From Pelagimonas varians (GTDB taxonomy: Bacteria; Pseudomonadota; Alphaproteobacteria; Rhodobacterales; Rhodobacteraceae), in NCBI RefSeq assembly GCF_003208435.1, contig NZ_QKMF01000017.1, positions 1-64,000 of the forward strand: a stretch of DNA of 64,000 nucleotides. The letters are read 5' to 3'. Under the pieces are notes generated by a model, which was not told where the DNA came from, did not search any database, and worked only from the letters and a program-made list of their open reading frames with translations. This document shows, in pieces, positions 62,362 through 64,000 of this stretch. Both the position numbers and the translations under genes were made by a program. The first letter of the stretch is position 1. Each line of letters opens with the position of its first letter.

Positions 62362-63804
62362 TCAGCCCTGCGCAAACGAGACCTTGTCCCAAAACGCTGA
62401 TTTGCGGGGATATTGCGCCACCAATGCCCGCAGGAAACTGGTGTGATCGGGCAGGTCGCCATAGTCTGCGATCTCGGCGTCCAGCGCGGCGCAATCGGCC
62501 AACAGTTCGGCGGCTTGGGTGTAGGTGCGGCTGGCTCCGAGGTCCAATATTTCAAGGATCATCGCCCTTAGGATTAAGGTCGCCGCCAAAGGAAACCGGA
62601 CCCGCAACGCATCGGCGGCGGGGGTTAAGACATCGCTGCGCTCGGCGTCCAGCTCATGGTGCCTGTTCAAAACAAGGGTGGCCGCGCCGGGCAGATCCGG
62701 CCAAGCGATCAGAAACGACAAGGCTCGCATGGCATCGGCATAGCCCAAGGCGTGATCGCGGGCGGCGTCTTCGGCTTCGACATCGTCAAAATCGGGCAAA
62801 AGCTTGAGGTGGGCGCGCAGATGGTCGGCGTCCAGTGTTTGCACAAAGCAGGTCCAGTGGTGTGCCTGTGCCTGTTCGGGCTGGCCCAAAGCCTGAAGAC
62901 AGCGGATATAGGTTGCATCCCAAGCGCTGCGGCTTTGATCCAATTCATCTGGTGCCGCGTCTTTTAGGTACTGCAAAGCCTCTTGCGCGCGGTCCTTGTC
63001 GATCAGACGGGCCGCGATTTCGGCGGCGGTTTCAGGATGGCTGAGCGCAGCAGGTGAATATTGGGCGATCAAGGCATCGGTGTCCCCACTCGCCTGCGCG
63101 ATTTGCTGGCGGATCTGCCGGATCAAACGCGCTTTCTTTTCGGCATGGTAATTGCCGGATTCGCTGCGCAGCGCCCGCAAAAAGGCAAGGGCTTCGTGAT
63201 CCATCTCGGGATCTTGCAAGGGTTCGGCCTCATAGGCATCCACCTGCGCGGTCAGCCGGTCAAAACCAATGGAGCCCAAGGCGGGGGCCAGCGCCACAAT
63301 CACGCCGTCAAATTCACCAAAGCCGTTGTCTGTGACCGCTTCCCAAACCCGATCGGCAAGCGCCTTGGGATCAGGCATCGCGTTTTCGGCGATCGGGCCG
63401 ATATGCGATAACGCTGTGCCAAACACGTCAGAGATTTCGCCGCGGCTGTCATCTGTGCGGCTGTAGACCGATGGGACAAGTTCCAGAAACTGCCACAGCA
63501 GATCTAGCCCCAGCGCCGGATCTTCGGGGGCAATGCGGGCGGTGATCATATCGGCCTGCGTGTGCAAATCCTTGAAGAACGCCTTGCGCTTGCGCCAGCC
63601 GATGGTGCTTTTGGCGCGGCGCAGGGTCACCAGACGTTTGCGCACGTCGCGGCCCAATTCCTGCGCGCCCAGATTATGGCTCAGCTCAAGCCGCAGACGG
63701 CGTTTGATGTCAGCGCTGCCGGTGCTGACCTCGATCATCAGCTCGGCCAGTCGATCCGCGCCGAGGCGGGCAAGGTTTTCTGCGTTCAGGGTCTTTTTTG
63801 ACAT
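62362..63804 (-). CDS. DUF6880-like protein
   Basis: The 480-residue soluble protein begins MSKKTLNAENLARLGADRLA and continues with E-L-M-I-E-V-S-x-G-S-A-D-I-K-R-R-L-R-L-E-L, a pattern I recognise from DUF6880. The rest is largely helical, with TPR-like pieces (EALQYLKDAAPDELDQSRSA). No signal or catalytic motif. ATG 63804 is the family start; the longer frame to 63924 adds 40 residues of low character and overlaps the neighbouring gene end. Function unknown. Confidence 0.72.
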   Translation of the reverse strand: MSKKTLNAENLARLGADRLAELMIEVSTGSADIKRRLRLELSHNLGAQELGRDVRKRLVTLRRAKSTIGWRKRKAFFKDLHTQADMITARIAPEDPALGLDLLWQFLELVPSVYSRTDDSRGEISDVFGTALSHIGPIAENAMPDPKALADRVWEAVTDNGFGEFDGVIVALAPALGSIGFDRLTAQVDAYEAEPLQDPEMDHEALAFLRALRSESGNYHAEKKARLIRQIRQQIAQASGDTDALIAQYSPAALSHPETAAEIAARLIDKDRAQEALQYLKDAAPDELDQSRSAWDATYIRCLQALGQPEQAQAHHWTCFVQTLDADHLRAHLKLLPDFDDVEAEDAARDHALGYADAMRALSFLIAWPDLPGAATLVLNRHHELDAERSDVLTPAADALRVRFPLAATLILRAMILEILDLGASRTYTQAAELLADCAALDAEIADYGDLPDHTSFLRALVAQYPRKSAFWDKVSFAQG

Positions 63805-63865
63805 GCGCCGGACTTTGGCAGCGGGGCAGGGGGCGTTCAAGCACCCATTGGCAAAAAAAGCCGGT

Positions 63866-64000
63866 CTAGTTGGGGCTGGGTACGCCTTGGCGGATGGCGG
63901 CCGAGAAACCGGGAACCAACCCATGGGCTAGTGCACGCGGAGCGATCCGGCCCAATTCACGCAGCTGTTCCAGCGGGACGTCTGTGTTCACCGCCCCATG
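63866..64000 (-). CDS. 3' end of an unidentified gene
   Basis: The minus frame from the right edge to TAG 63866 encodes 44 residues, including GAVNTDVPLEQLRELGRIAP and GFSAAIRQGVPSPN. The start lies outside the window. I do not recognise the family. Confidence 0.6.
   Translation of the reverse strand, partial: HGAVNTDVPLEQLRELGRIAPRALAHGLVPGFSAAIRQGVPSPN

Overview
The window looks like part of a genome of a marine Rhodobacteraceae (Roseobacter-group) alphaproteobacterium. The GC content is moderately high. Recognisable genes are typical of that group: coxMSL carbon monoxide dehydrogenase, RepB-type plasmid replication with parAB, CueR/CopA, OxyR and LytTR/MHYT regulation. One intergenic palindrome also resembles hairpins I remember from that family. 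No rRNA, tRNA, CRISPR array or transposase was seen. A Rep_3-type initiator, iteron-like repeats and a divergent parAB pair at 26.8-31.0 kb suggest that the window comes from an extrachromosomal replicon (plasmid or chromid). That replicon would carry metabolic genes, including ilvD and the cox operon.

Layout. 1-9.5 kb: a giant secreted repeat protein (incomplete at the left edge) and a permease fused to a beta-propeller/ASPIC domain. 9.7-12.0 kb: an operon of glycosyltransferase, pyruvyl transferase and sulfotransferase, probably for a surface glycan. 12.1-14.1 kb: two small secreted proteins and a ribbon-helix-helix protein. 14.2-20.9 kb: glyoxalase, Tat-exported small subunit, FAD/[3Fe-4S] GMC dehydrogenase, a degenerate AcoR-like regulator, a sorbosone-dehydrogenase-like propeller and a dihaem cytochrome c, together a periplasmic oxidation module. 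20.9-24.7 kb: a copper-efflux island (cueR, copA, copZ-like chaperone, rhodanese) with two mirrored CueR boxes. 24.9-26.7 kb: ilvD. 26.8-31.0 kb: replication and partition.

31.0-40.1 kb is the most unusual segment. It holds a caspase-like protease, a patatin-like lipoprotein, a TPR-like protein, a stand-alone CHAT protease and two small related proteins, arranged as three operons and all with export signals. I propose it as a candidate undescribed envelope-located protease/lipase system.

40.2-53.7 kb: MATE and Kef transporters, OxyR, a LacI-type regulator with a PfkB sugar kinase, an Lrp regulator divergent from an ammonia-lyase/M24 hydrolase/Asp-Glu-racemase-like operon, a dihaem oxidoreductase, and a PepSY-like protein beside a membrane-anchored LuxR-type protein. 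53.7-62.3 kb: a complete form I cox operon (coxMSLDEFG) on the minus strand with an MHYT-LytTR regulator upstream. It contains a 33-codon ORF between coxF and coxG and a 21-bp-spaced direct repeat upstream of coxM that fits a LytTR operator. 62.4-64.0 kb: a DUF6880-like protein and the 3' end of an unidentified gene.
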